Shown here: piece after piece, positions 24,442 through 44,150 of the stretch | Position numbering within the stretch: the first letter of the stretch is position 1 | Layout: each line of letters starts with the position of its first letter | Source: Ciona savignyi | Lineage: Eukaryota > Chordata > Ascidiacea > Phlebobranchia > Cionidae | Assembly (NCBI GenBank): GCA_000149265.1 | Contig: CH003350.1 | Coordinates: 621,218-685,217, forward strand | DNA length: 64,000 bases | Direction: 5' to 3' | Program-made: the position numbers and the translations under genes | The notes under the pieces: generated by a model | Database searches by the model: none | What the model was told of the DNA's origin: nothing | The model's input: the letters and a program-made list of their open reading frames with translations, nothing else

Positions 24442-25014
24442 GGTTTGAGAGGCCCAAATATTTAATATTGTTTTGATTTTGATTAGCAGGTTCCGTCAAA
24501 TTAATTTTAAAAAGATCTCGACTATTATTATTGCGACCAACGGGAAACACGATGACAAGATATTTTATCTCGTCAGAATGCCACGGCAATCATTTTTTAA
24601 AGGGGGTTTTGAATCACATGACCTTTTACTGCCAATGAAAAACGCATTAGATTTCTGAAGGTTTACATTTTCCCGTAGTTTTCTCTACCACATTTATACC
24701 GCACTCAAGCCTTGGTCAAATCACATGCTCAAACTTCTCGTTGGCCACTACGAAAATATATGTTCCGTCACATCTATCTACCATATATTCCGTTGTTGAA
24801 GTAATACTACTGTAGTTAATATGATGCTTTAAAACTAAAAATTCATTTACATGTCGTTGAGCGATAAAATACTACCATTTTCTTTCCAGGAGCCTTCGCA
24901 TTTGCGATTAAAAAAAATGTAATGAACCACTCTGGATCGTTAATTTCCACCCAAATAACATGTGCAACTTCACATTTCTGTTACATCTTGGTCCTAAGCG
25001 CGCACAAGGGGTAT

Positions 25015-25200
25015 ATAGCGGCACGATGTCGTCAGACGTTTCCCGTAACTTCGACTGCAGCGTTACTGCTTTAACCGCTTAACTGAAGTACAAATTTTCA
25101 ACGTCTTTCCAGCCTGCGTGGTAGTCTGGGTCTAGTTAGTGTTATATTCATTTTGTTTGCGTTAGTTATGCTAAGTAGCGTCAAGGTTCGATAGTTAGTC
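25015..25200 (-). mobile_element. Second short LINE fragment
   Basis: About 180 bp closely related to 24060-24240 of the larger LINE relic, in the same orientation. It is too short and mutated to code. Its flanks belong to other repeat blocks, so it moved with the local rearrangements or is a 5'-truncated insertion. Confidence 0.6.
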
Positions 25201-25814
25201 AGATAATGCATTTTCCTCTCCTGGTCCGTACATCAGGAATTTTTCCCAACATCATCTAGGAAATTCACAATCAACACCTTTTTTATCGAAGGTCTGCTCC
25301 ACCATTACATACTTCACAAACAAAAAAACACCACCATAGTTATTAAGCAAAATGTTCATTTAAATACCATGACGAAGGGTACCACTCGTCACATCCGGCG
25401 CGCACAAAGATCTGTTAATTGGTCATATACGCCATCTTAAGCTGTACTTCGGGATATATTGTTCGGTGACTGACTATTTGGTTAGTCTGGTTACAGGCTT
25501 TAAATACATCAATGGTTCGCAGAGTAACTTATTGATTTATTCGATATTGCGATGCATCATATCATTTTGTTGTAGTGATATAGAAACGTTAATATCGAAT
25601 ATCGAATTAAAAGAATAATTAAAATTTCCTGATGATATTCCAACGGGTGAACGTCGATCAACTGGTCGAATATTAATGTCATCCCAACACTGGCGCAGAG
25701 ACGCCATTCCCGCCGTAAATTTTATTAAAAGGCCTGGTAAAAATGAAAATAAATTTGGTATCGCACACGCCTGTAAGAGAGTGGCAACACAGTTGCTGTG
25801 GCCATTTTTTAACA

Positions 25815-26022
25815 CAAGTACAATCGTCAGATTACCTCACGCCCACCGTCGAGTTACCGGAGCTATTGCAGTGTGGTGTTCATGATTGAGACATTACTTC
25901 AATTTAGCAGAAACAATTAATCTGGATTCAGGCGATATTTGTTAAGTGCCTTGCTCAAGAAAACAACCGACTAGCTAGTGACCAATTCGAATCTATAATC
26001 CTGCGGTTGAAAATTACCTACT
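25815..26022 (-). mobile_element. Partial tRNA-type SINE, reverse orientation
   Basis: On the minus strand it contains the family blocks seen in the full copies at 35377, 45341 and 60712: ggtcactagctagtcggttg, ttgagcaaggcactt, the caatagctccggtaa stretch and the ggtgggcgtgaggtaatctg segment. The 5' tRNA-like head is degraded. Confidence 0.7.
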
Positions 26023-27035
26023 AAACTAATCCACCAGACTGATCGGTCGGAGAAACAAATACAATCTAAGTTTAAATGTTGAGATATAAAATAAGATTGT
26101 AACGTGAGTTTTTAGTTCTTAATTCACAGTATTAACTATAAATATTACAGGATATATTTGAGAGTCATCCAATCCAGGTGACAAAGTAATTCTAGCGATG
26201 TCAGCTCTTCCAGCAATCCTGTGTATAATAACAAGAGATAACGTCACTAAATGTTGTCACATTTAGATGAATCTTTTTCACAAAGAATAATTTTGGTTAG
26301 ATTATCCTGGTGCTGCACTTTAAGTTAAGTCTTTTCATATTTCGGTGGCAGAATTAATAAAAAAACAAACATGTGATAATGAGTAAGCCTTTGTTGAATT
26401 AGTACAGTTTGGAACGCAACATTGCGTCACATAAAAATAACATTGTAATTGGTGAAACCCAAGTACACCATATGGTAAATTCATCACATAGAAGAACTCT
26501 CTAATAGTCTACACTAAGATCTAATATTGTACCGTTCAGAAACTTTCTATTACTATCGACATTAGCGAAAACGCGTCCGCGCCAAATGACCAACAGGGTC
26601 GTGACGAGTGTCCACACTGTATATTAGTACTATATGGTTGAACACATTGTGACATTTGTGCGATTAGTGAGGAATCTATATGCTCCACTTTCTATAGAAT
26701 TGTCCTATAGACTCGAACTGAGCTCAGAATGACTAGTTAATGAAACCCTGATCTTATCTTACTCTGTTTTGTGCTCTGACGGTGAATTGTGAGATTTATC
26801 TTGCTAATATGTTTAGTTTCAGTTTATTTATTTTTTCCAGTATTAAATAACTACATGAGTCGAACATTACTGGTAACATTGAGTATTCTGACACAGATCT
26901 TAACGTCTAACATATTAGTATTAATGTCTAGACTATTTAGGTGAACTGTTTTTTAATTAACAAGTTAACAACCTGCAACTCAGCTTCGACTATTGCTGTG
27001 TCAAGTGTATTGCCCTATTGCACAGTACAAGAAAA
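26023..27035. other. Intergenic, upstream flank of YME1L
   Basis: Contains a block related to 12140-12300 and 12530-12720 (at 26030-26220 and 26250-26450), then about 500 bp without recognisable repeats before the YME1L start. The promoter should be here; no clear TATA or initiator was identified. Confidence 0.5.
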
Positions 27036-34841
<7,806 letters not shown>

Positions 34842-35135
34842 ACAAAGTTTACTTTCACGTTCTTATTTATTTAGAACGTGTTTTTAAATGTAATCCCTCA
34901 GTTAAAATCCAGTTATCCTAATTAGCATATCATACTTTAAAAATATTCACATGTAATTTTTTTAAAAATAACCCTTGTTTTGCATTTTGTATCTGCCAGT
35001 GCTGACGTCCTTATTAAATTGTTTATGCGTGTGTTATAGGCCTACATATTCTGTTATGAATTTTTTTTTTGTCATCGTTGCATTAAGCAGATGGTAAAGT
35101 GTTTACACCAAGGATCAATGGTAAACACCTGAACA

Positions 35136-35209
35136 AATAAAGTGTAAAGATGCCGTACATGTTTTATGCGAATTTTGTGCAGCTTTGTGCAATTTGGTAT
35201 CCCAATAAA
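35136..35209 (+). terminator. Polyadenylation signals of YME1L
   Basis: Two AATAAA hexamers, at 35136-35141 and 35204-35209, about 300-370 bp after the YME1L stop codon. The second is followed by a GT-rich stretch and is the better candidate. Confidence 0.5.
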
Positions 35210-35376
35210 GGTAGTTTCGAGTTCCAGTGTGTTCTATGTCCATCAGTTCTTACTGTACGTATTCATAAAGTATTAAGCTGTAGTTATCACGTTTACATTT
35301 GGTGGTAGTTGTATTCTTTCGACTATTCAACTGCTATCAGATTTACATACATGGTATCCTAGATTATCCCCAATCC

Positions 35377-35666
35377 GGCCGGCTGGTCTAGCGGTTAAGT
35401 GTGTCGCCTTTCAATCGAAAGGTTGCAGGTGCGAAACTGGTCGCTAGCTAGTCGGTTGTGTCCTTGGGCAAGGCACTTTACCGACATTGTCTGAACCCAG
35501 CGGATTAATGGGTTCCACCAAATTGAAGGAACGTGTCTATCATATACAACACACTGCAATAGCTCCGGTAAAACGACGATGGGCGCGAGGTGATCTGACG
35601 ATTGCCCGTGTGTTAACCCCCTTGGTTTACCCATTCACAGGGATAAACATGAATATCCTATCCTAA
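35377..35666 (+). mobile_element. tRNA-derived SINE, full-length copy
   Basis: Begins with a tRNA-like head (ggccggctggtctagcggtt, the A-box region), with a possible anticodon arm gcctttcaatcgaaagg. It is followed by a body with tgggcaaggcacttta, ttaatgggttccaccaaatt, caatagctccggtaa and gggcgcgaggtgatctgacg. The same body occurs at 45341 (+), 60712 (+), and in reverse at 25815 and 56476. Here it sits between YME1L and the partial copy of its 3' exons. Confidence 0.8.
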
Positions 35667-35698
35667 GTGTTGTTGGTATTAGTTTGGTTTATTTATAA

Positions 35699-35785
35699 AT
35701 GGCAGCAAATAAAACAAATCACTCCCATAACTTTCAATTGTTAAAACAACGCTTTGGGGAATTGCATGGATACCACAGTCATAAG
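35699..35785 (+). CDS. Isolated possible first exon, unknown product
   Basis: ATG-initiated 29-codon frame ending in a good gtaggt donor after AAG; it encodes a polar, His/Asn-rich sequence beginning MAANKTNHSHNF. Its phase (0) does not match the duplicated YME1L exon at 35918 (phase 1), but would match the phase-0 exon at 36245. I recognise no family. It may be an orphan exon, an alternative first exon or chance. Confidence 0.2.
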
Positions 35786-35902
35786 GTAGGTCAGCTAAAA
35801 ACCTTTGCGATTAATTTGGCTTCGAAATATGTGTTTGAAGTGATCTTCGATATCTTTTTTTGTGTGGATACCGGAGGCAACAATGATCAATATTTATTCG
35901 GA

Positions 35903-37267
35903 ATCATGTACCAACAGGGCGGATAGCTGAAGAGCTTCTGCTTGGCAAAGAACACGTCAGCACTGGGGCATCATCCGATATCACGAACGCCACCGAATCG
36001 GCATACAAGCTCGTGTGTATGTATGGAATGTCAGATAAGGTGAGGACATAAACGTATGTCAAAATTTCTTATACAAAAAAACAACAGTGCAGTAAAAGTT
36101 TTTATAACATATAAATATATATATAGAAATATATTTAACTAATGGTGTCGATTATAAGACGGAATGTAATCGTCATACTTATAAGCATACAAATTGTTAT
36201 CCGTTCAAGAAAATTTCTTGAACTTTTCATATTTTTGTTCTCAGCTCGGTTTAATGAGTTATGATATCGGCCAACTGAGTCAGGAGACTAAACGAGCAGT
36301 TGAAGTCGAAGTGAAGAAGTTACTGGAGGTATAAGTGATAAATTGATGCAATTGCCGAGAGTGTGACGAATCAACTTGCGATATTGATGATTACGATCAA
36401 CTTGCGTGAACATAACAGTCGCGTGGAATGTTGTTTTAAACAGGGAATGGTTATGACTGTTATATATTTGTTTTATTAAATAGATAACGTAGTGACTTAT
36501 TAAATAGATAATGTAGTGACCTGCATTGAACGCTCACCTTAAGTTAACTTTTAAAGGCGTTAAATTTTGGTGAGAAAAGGGTCTTTATTTCTTGGATAAC
36601 CTTCTCTAACAATCGCAATTCCAACCCAAATTACATGTTTGTACAGAAATCATACGACAAAGCGAAGGAACTCATTGTGTCGAAATCGTACGAGCACAAG
36701 TTGCTTGCTGATGCCCTCATGCGATACGAAACGGTAACCATGGACGAAATTAAAAGATGCGAATACAACTGACCCGGTACGTTCGTAAACCAAGTTTACT
36801 TTCACGTCTTTATTTATTTATATTTATTTAGAACGTGTTTTTAAATGTAATCCCTTAGTTCAAATCTAGTTATCTTAATTATGATCACACTTCACACTTA
36901 AAATAATCCTTGTTTTGCTATTTGTATCTGCTGACCTCCTTATTAAATCGTGTATGCGCGTGTTATACATATTCTGTTATGAATTTATTTTTTCATCTTT
37001 GCATTAAGCAGCTAATAAATTGTTTACACCAAGGATCAATAGTAAACACCTAAAGAGATAAAGTGTAAAGATGCCGTACATGTTTATGCGAATTTCGTGC
37101 AGCGTTGTGCAATTTGGCATCCCAATACAAGATAGTTTCCAGTTTCAGTGTGTTATGTCCTTCAGTTCTTACTGGACGTATTCATAAAATATTAAGCTGT
37201 ATAGTTATAACGCTAACACTAGGTGTAGTTGTTTCTATTCGACAATTCGACTGCTATCAGATTTACA
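35903..37267 (+). pseudogene. Partial tandem duplicate of YME1L 3' exons
   Basis: A near-identical copy of 33778-35345 covering the last three exons, their introns and the 3' UTR. Copied exons are 35918-36039 (122 bp), 36245-36328 (84 bp) and 36647-36772; the splice sites are kept. The last exon is shortened: after DEIK it reads RCEYN and stops at 36770-36772, so about 48 C-terminal residues are missing. The loss looks like deletion between short aaattaaa repeats plus a second small deletion. There is no 5' part, ATPase or HEAGH motif. It is either debris or an alternative 3' exon set for YME1L, since exon phases would allow splicing from 33555 to 35918. Confidence 0.8.
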
Positions 37268-37959
37268 CGCGCGAAGTTTTACTCTTGACTTTCCTTTCCT
37301 GGAATCACTTTTCTAACTAGGCGAAAAATATACGTTTTAATTGAATTGCAAGCTATTGCAATTAATTTATTGAATTGAACGAAAAGAAAGTGATAGTTAG
37401 AACAGAACTTGGGTTAGTTTTATTCTATGGACGACATAGTATATGTTTAGTCAGTGTCACGGGGTTCAGATTGGATTATGAACTAACACATATTGCCCAT
37501 ATTGTGGTTTTTAGTTTTTCTTGATAAATAAATGCACTTCTACAATTTCAATTAGAATGTTTGCGGGTAATACGATAAGTGATATAAGATTCTTTACCTT
37601 AAATAATACAATTTCCGTATTTCTCCTATTTAGAAAACCTATAAAAACTAGTTTTTTTTTCCTTTTTTTTATTTATTAATACAAACATTTCTACAAACTA
37701 CAGTGATTTCACTCATTCCGGTTGTACTTGGACCAGGATGCACACACAAGTATAAAAAAACGTGTTCTCGAAAAAAGCTTTATACAGAAGGCTTAATATT
37801 ACGTATGTTGTGTCAATAATTGCAATATATTGGATAAAAACTAAAAAAGTGAGAAACAATTACAAATATATGAAAACAACTACAAATAGGATGGATAAGG
37901 CTCTACAATTATTCTAATAATCAATTGATTAAAGATTATACAGTAAATAGTTTCTCAAT
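37268..37959. other. Intergenic between YME1L copy and LPMO A
   Basis: AT-rich with T-runs. TTTATT at 37668-37673 and 37672-37677 reads AATAAA on the minus strand and may be the polyadenylation signal of LPMO A. No coding sequence was seen. Confidence 0.5.
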
Positions 37960-40593
37960 TTATAAATAACCGCACGGTGCGACCACCAGGTATGGGTGGT
38001 CGCAAAGTCCACTCGCTTTGCTGAAGACAGTTCCTTGGGGACAAGGAAGATAATACGGCGGTAGAAATGCGTGTGCGCATATGTAGAAGCTCGTGCAGTC
38101 ACGGAAGAACAATTTTCCTGGGGCGACTTGGCTACAATCTGCAAATATGTCATTGTTTTTACTTTAATTAACACTAGCAAAAAGGTTCGGCTACCCAACC
38201 CCGTTTATAATTATTTCCCCCCTAATAAAAACGACGGTTTAGGTGATTTCCTATTTTACCTGGTGGAGTCGCCAAACTTGGAACTTCTGTTTCGATCTCA
38301 GCCGAGGTGGTAGGTGGAGCGAAGGATGAACTCGATGTTGGTTTTGCGGTTGTGGTGGTCTCCGCTATGTTTGTAGCAGGACCTTCTGTGCTGATTGCTG
38401 GACTTGTTGATATGCTTGTTGGGGCGAGTGTTGATGGAAAGGGAAGGTCACCTTTTATCGCAACATCTGAGCAACCGTAAAACTCTTCCTGTTGACCAAG
38501 TCCTAAGCCCTGCTTGCTGTCTTCGTATCCCCATGAATTACCTAAAAACATCATAATGAGGCGGATCTTTTTACAGCCTTTTAACTAATTTTGGCTTCGA
38601 GTGTTTGTCGTGTAATCTATCTTTACCTAATGTGTGTTTAAATAGGCGTAGGTGCGGGCCGTGCGCATACCGGAAGACACCAACATTCCCATTTTATATT
38701 TCTGGTTTAATTTTTTTAAATATTTAAATTCAATATTTACATAGTTTGATAAGGTTTGTCTTATAATATGCCTATTTATTTTATACAAGTAATTTTCTAA
38801 CCTGTCCTATATCTCCATTGTAATAAGCATTGGTCGCATGTTACGTCACTTGGCAATTGAATTCTTAATTCATGAACTCCTTTTGCTAACTCGGGTTGCT
38901 CCGGCAGGTACCATTTCGTTTGTCCATCAGCGAAAGAAAGAAGTCGCCTATAAAAGTGTAAGTTTTCGTTTTGCTTGAGTTGTAGGTATTTACCAAAATC
39001 ACTAACAATATGGCTGCTTGTTTAAAATCGTGTTTAACAGCAATTTTGTTATTGTTGATTTTAGTCACAGGTTATTTTAGTCACAGGTTATTTATCCGCC
39101 AGAACCACAATCAAGAATTGTATTAGGTCGAAGCTGCCATGCTCGCTGAACTGGGACAACCGATATATTCCACTTACTGGTCCAGGCACTCTTGGGTCAC
39201 TGGTAAACCAACGTTATTCCAGGGACATAAACGAAATTCAAAATATCCTTTGTGCTCGGCTGTTATTTCGACTTCCACTGCGATTGTACTTCCAGGCCGG
39301 TAGTTCCTGTAAGTGAAATTATATTTAAACGAGCCTGCTTGTTAACCAGTTAATTGGCCAGAATATATAAATAGCATAAATGTTGCGGAGTTTACTCGGT
39401 CGCATAACAAAATATAATTGATCTTCACCCAAAAAATTGTCATGGTGCTTTTTTAATTTCGGTAAGTGATTTCTTTTACCCTAGGACTCGAACAAATAAT
39501 TTTACAATTTAAGTTCGGAATGGATTCCGCCCTGTTTGTGGTCGTAGCAATTAAATAGATTGAGGCCCAGTTCCGGTTTAACTCCAATCGGGCTACTACA
39601 ATTTGCATTAGGTGGCTCGACTTCTGTTGCGGTTGAAATTATGTTTCGTTCAACAGCGCAAGAACCTCGTACCTGGTTATAATCCCGAGTGCGTATTTCC
39701 CTCCAGCTTCATTCTCTTTCACGGCGGCAGTATAAGAATCACCGCATATGCCACACTTTCCACCGTTGTCGATTTGAGTCTGGAAGTAATTTTACCCTTT
39801 GTTTAGTTTATATGTTTTATGCATATATTACTTAATATTTCGGATACGCTGTAATGTATAAAAATACAACATTAATGTATACAAAGTCATATTGCTACAT
39901 TATCAGATATACAAACAAAACATTCCCAAAATTGCAACACAGCATTTAATACTTCAATTATCTATTGTGTAACATAAAATCAAACATAAAATTAATTTAA
40001 TAATAAATTCAAAAAAAACTATTTTCCATATTTTCTTATATGACTTATTTTGCTCTTTCGAAATGAACTACAGACTATTGATATGTAACTAAACTGTCTT
40101 TTATTAAATCGTTAAATTACATATTTTTTAGTTAAGTAATGGAAATGATATACACTTTTGACTTTGATGAAATGTTACCTGTTTTCCGCCGCAGTTCAAG
40201 CCGTTATCGTCGTAATTATCTTGAATAATATCTGCATATGGTGTCAACGCTGGATCGGTACGCTTGTACCTCCACATACTAGACCGACTCGGTGGCTCCA
40301 AGAGTCGGCCGTGTCCTTCCACTCCGCGCATGCGCATAATAGCTGAAATTTCAAAATCTATTCACCCGCCATATTTTGTTTGCAGGTAGGTCTGCATGAT
40401 ATTACCCACTACTGTGAATTAAGACTAATTAGTTATTTAGACTTGTAAAGAAAACATAAACAATAGATATGTCGTTTCCTACAACCTATAAGGTAACTTT
40501 TGTATAAAACTCTGGTAAATAAATTCTAATGGTAAAAAATTAAAAATCGAACTAACCCATAATCAGAAATATGCTGTAAATAGAAAGTTTCAT
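37960..40593 (-). CDS. AA15 lytic polysaccharide monooxygenase with CBM14 (LPMO A)
   Basis: Secreted copper enzyme that oxidatively cleaves chitin or cellulose. Exons in reading order: 40593-40557, 40342-40179, 39779-39673, 39306-39178, 38947-38802, 38541-38260, 38138-37960; phases agree, 347 residues. Exon 1 encodes a hydrophobic signal segment (MKLSIYSIFLIM). The family N-terminus HGRLLEPPSRSSMWRY follows, with H23 as the expected copper-binding N-terminal residue after signal removal. The second brace histidine is H121 in ITAEHKGYFEF (mature position 99). Further AA15 signatures are GGKCGICGDSY, NEAGGKYALG, CDQCLLQWRY and EEFYGCSDVAI. A Ser/Thr/Pro-rich linker (about 80 residues) leads to a six-cysteine CBM14 chitin-binding domain (FRDCTSFYICAH, CPQGTVF, GLCDHP). 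The basic stretch MRMRG before H23 is unusual for a signal cleavage region, so exon 1 is less sure. Tandem paralogue of LPMO B. Confidence 0.9.
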
Positions 40594-41844
40594 TTTTCTT
40601 CTTTATTGTTAGTCTTGTCAATCACTTCTGCAATAGATGTCCCGCGAGATTGCTGTCGTGTTCGTATGACTTTCCGGTTTTGTTGGTGGCTATTTATGCA
40701 AAATTGGACGGAAAGAAAAAGTACGATTGTTTGCCTACATCTACAAATTGCCACGATCGCAGTTTCTTATTTAAATTATAATTCTTGATTCGCCGGCGTT
40801 CACTGGACAATCGAGTACGTTCCTTCTCATTACTGTGTCCATCGCAACGTTATTGATTTGTTTGGCAATATTTGCACAGCGAGTGGAAACATGATGCCCA
40901 TACAATCAAACCGCTGCGGGCGAATACGAGTGAGCTTTTTACTATTTGCACAGCAATAAACTACTAACTGACGCATCCTACCGAGCAAGTGACGCAATCA
41001 CTGACTGTTTGAAGTTTATCTGATGTCCATAACAGCAGAGCAATACCCACGCTCACAGAGGCCGCTTATAAATAATCATACCTTACAGCGTCTGAATCGT
41101 TGTGAGGTTAAAAGTGTGGTTCTCGAACAAGCGATCAAATGAGAAGACACAATCAATAATCCAGTTTGCTAATTGTCTACACCTTGTGAGAATGGCCTGA
41201 CAGTCTGTGTTCCCATCTATGGCAACCAAAGTAGCATTCTCCCTGGCTTGCAGACATGTATGATTCGTTTTATTTGTTATCAGTAACAAGGACAACGACA
41301 TAGATGTTGACAAATATTACGATATATTTGCCAGAAACAAAACGAGTTAAAAAGTTACATGTTGTCAGACAATTTGGCATTTTAGTCGGATCAAAAACGG
41401 TATTTTTAATTTTAAACTGGGTTAAAGATCAGTAAACTCTAATGTATTTTATTTCAATTATGTTCACACATGCAAATAAACATGAGCATATAACCATGGT
41501 ATATGCCTACCAAAAACATATTGTGTCAAGTAGATATAAATACATTACATTTCTACAATAACTTCCAAACAACATTCATTTTACATAAATAACATACAAC
41601 GTAACAATCAAACACACACTATTTTATTACTTAAAATAAAATAAAAACAATTTTTTAGAAGGAAACCTTTTGTAAAACCGATATTAGCGTCAGAACGAAC
41701 GTTATTTTAATTACCCTGTAATTAGTAGTTGGTTTAAAAAAATAACTTACAAAAATAAAAACAAGAATTTTATAGTTGTGGAAAGTTAGAGATTTAATTG
41801 ACATTTAACTGTGTTCCAAACAGCACACAATTTCCATGGTTACT

Positions 41845-44150
41845 TTACCACGGTCGGGTCCCACACGGCAAAGCAACGTTGTATTTGTGGTCACAACGCT
41901 GTATCTCAGGATTGTATACCGTGCCAGGTCCACAGCGCATTTTGTATGGAGGCAAGTGCTGATTCCAACATTGGTAGAATTTGTCGCATTCGTTCAACAC
42001 TGGAAGCGGGACCATAGGCGGAGAGTATTTGCAATCTGTTTGGCGAATAATTAGTTAGTATTCCTGATTAAAGGTTTTATTTTTCGAAAAGTACAAAAAT
42101 AAATACAACTAATATTTTCCACCGAGCAGGACATGTAATATAATTACATTTGGAACAACGAATGCTCTATGTCTAATTAACCAGACAACAGGCCACTTTT
42201 ATCACGTCACCTGGTACTTGTGATGCAGGAATGGGATTTGGAGGAATGTCAGTTGTGGTTTGTGGTGTCTGTGTTGTTGTTGTTTGTGTTGTAGTCCAGT
42301 GAGGTGTAGGTGGCTGAGTCCATTTAGTTGTTGACCAAACTTGGCTAACACTGGTGCTTCTAGAAGTTGCTGTTGTTGACATCCCATTTGGTGAAAGCCC
42401 ATCGAGAATAGCAACATCAGCACAACCATAGAATTCCTCCTGCTGACCTAAACCCAACCCACTTTCCCCGTTCTCCGTGCCCCAACTGTTTCCTATGTTG
42501 TGTCCGTTATATTACAGAATATATAAATGTACGAAGCTGGCTAATTGGAAAACAAACCTGTTCTGTATCTCCACTGTAGCACACATTGTTGGCATGTTAT
42601 GTCGGAAGGCAAGCGCACTTTCATGTTGTGCATTCCGACTGCGCCAGACACAGGGACGTAAAACCTCGTTTCCCCGTTAGAATAAGACAACAGATGTCTG
42701 TCAAACAAGATGAATGTAAACGTGGCCATTTTGCTACAAACACAATTTATTCACAGATGTTCCGTAAAATTAACCATCTAATGTATTGTGTCCATTTTTA
42801 CTTTTATTAACTTACTGGTCAAGGCACGCATGAGTTACCACTTTGTTGAAATTATTCCAAGGACAAATGCGGAACTCAAAATATCCGCGATGTGGCGCGG
42901 TGAGCTCAACTGCCACTGGTATGATCGCACCGCGTTGATATGTTCTGGTCGGTATAAAAGGTATTTGGTAACATATTGGTGTAATTAATGAAGGCCAAAC
43001 TAAAGCGATACTAACCGTGTTACGAAACCTTGCGCGTATCTTCCACCCGCTTCATTCTCCCTGGGTTGAGATGCTTGGTAAGGATCTCCGCAAACCCCGC
43101 ATTTTCCTCCATTTGCAATTTGGCTCTGTAATTGTGGTTTAAATCTCACCACTAACTGAATTTGGCGCTTTTACTTTTTTTAGCGCGTTTTAAAAGACTT
43201 TATGGAAATTGTGTAACTCGGTGTTATTAAATAGGAATTACAAAACAAAGGAGGTTTCACAGTTACAAACCAACGCACTGCAATAGCAACTTGCAACATA
43301 AATGACCGCAGTATATTAGTACCCCGGAGTTTGAATGCATTGCATTTCTCACTGGACGTTTAAACGATAATCGATTCTATCCAATTCATTTAAGGATTAT
43401 ATAAAACGTACGCTCCTTCCGCCGCAGTTCAAACCCATGTCATTGAAATTCGGCACAATTCGGTTGGAGTATGGTTTCACATCAGGGTCTTCCATGACGC
43501 GATGCATACTTGATCTGCTCGGAGGTTCCATAAGTCGACCATGACATTCTATCTCTCTAATTTCAGTTCCCACTAGTAGGAAATTGTAATAAGTGAGAAG
43601 TTTTGTTGTTTATTTGCACACATAGGTATAAAGTTTTAAAATCATTTGGGCTAACATCCTTCTTTTTAATTAGAGAACATTGAAAACAATTTATTTTATT
43701 TTATTGTTTTTTAGATTGGAGGGTTCTTAAATTTTGAATGATAAAATTTAATTAATTTAACAATTTAAATGGTGAATGTTGAAATTTAGAGATGTTTCTC
43801 CACATTCTCACCGAGAGAATAAACGCACTAACCCACCACGCTATTTCGCCGGACATTATGTGACCAACTCATACACACAGAGTATACAAAATTGAAGAAT
43901 CTAGTGACTTCGTAATAATAACGGATTCAGACATCAACACGACCCACACTTTTTCGTTCCAATGCTAACTGTAATTTATTTAATTTTTGACAATTTTCCT
44001 TTAAACCTACTAATAAATCTAAACATGGTATATTTTTACACAAATTATCAATTACTTATATTTCTACCACGTAGTTTGTACAAAGAAAATAAAATTTGTT
44101 TACTTACAAAGAAGCAAGCACAAACACGCCACCAAACACGTACTCATCAT
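41845..44150 (-). CDS. AA15 lytic polysaccharide monooxygenase with CBM14 (LPMO B)
   Basis: Paralogue of LPMO A, 1.25 kb upstream on the same strand. Exons in reading order: 44150-44108, 43572-43412, 43125-43016, 42944-42816, 42697-42558, 42492-42211, 42035-41845; phases agree, 351 residues. The signal peptide is clear (MMSTCLVACLCLLLL). Mature start is expected at H25 in HGRLMEPPSRSSMHR, and the second histidine at H123 in LTAPHRGYFEF is again mature position 99. AA15 motifs GGKCGVCGDPY, NEAGGRYAQG, CQQCVLQWRY and EEFYGCADVAI are all present. A Thr-rich linker (TTTQTTTTQTPQTTTD) precedes a six-cysteine CBM14 domain (NECDKFYQCW, CGPGTVYNPE, QRCDH). Exon lengths match LPMO A closely (129/129 and 282/282), showing origin by tandem duplication. 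MWR is changed to MHR after the first histidine. CBM14 points to chitin, but cellulose is also possible in a tunicate. Confidence 0.92.

Noticed and set aside
41083..41313. Minus-strand frame considered as the LPMO A signal exon
   Set aside because: Its phase and donor do not fit exon 2; the 40557-40593 exon ends in the required phase 1 with a gttagt donor.
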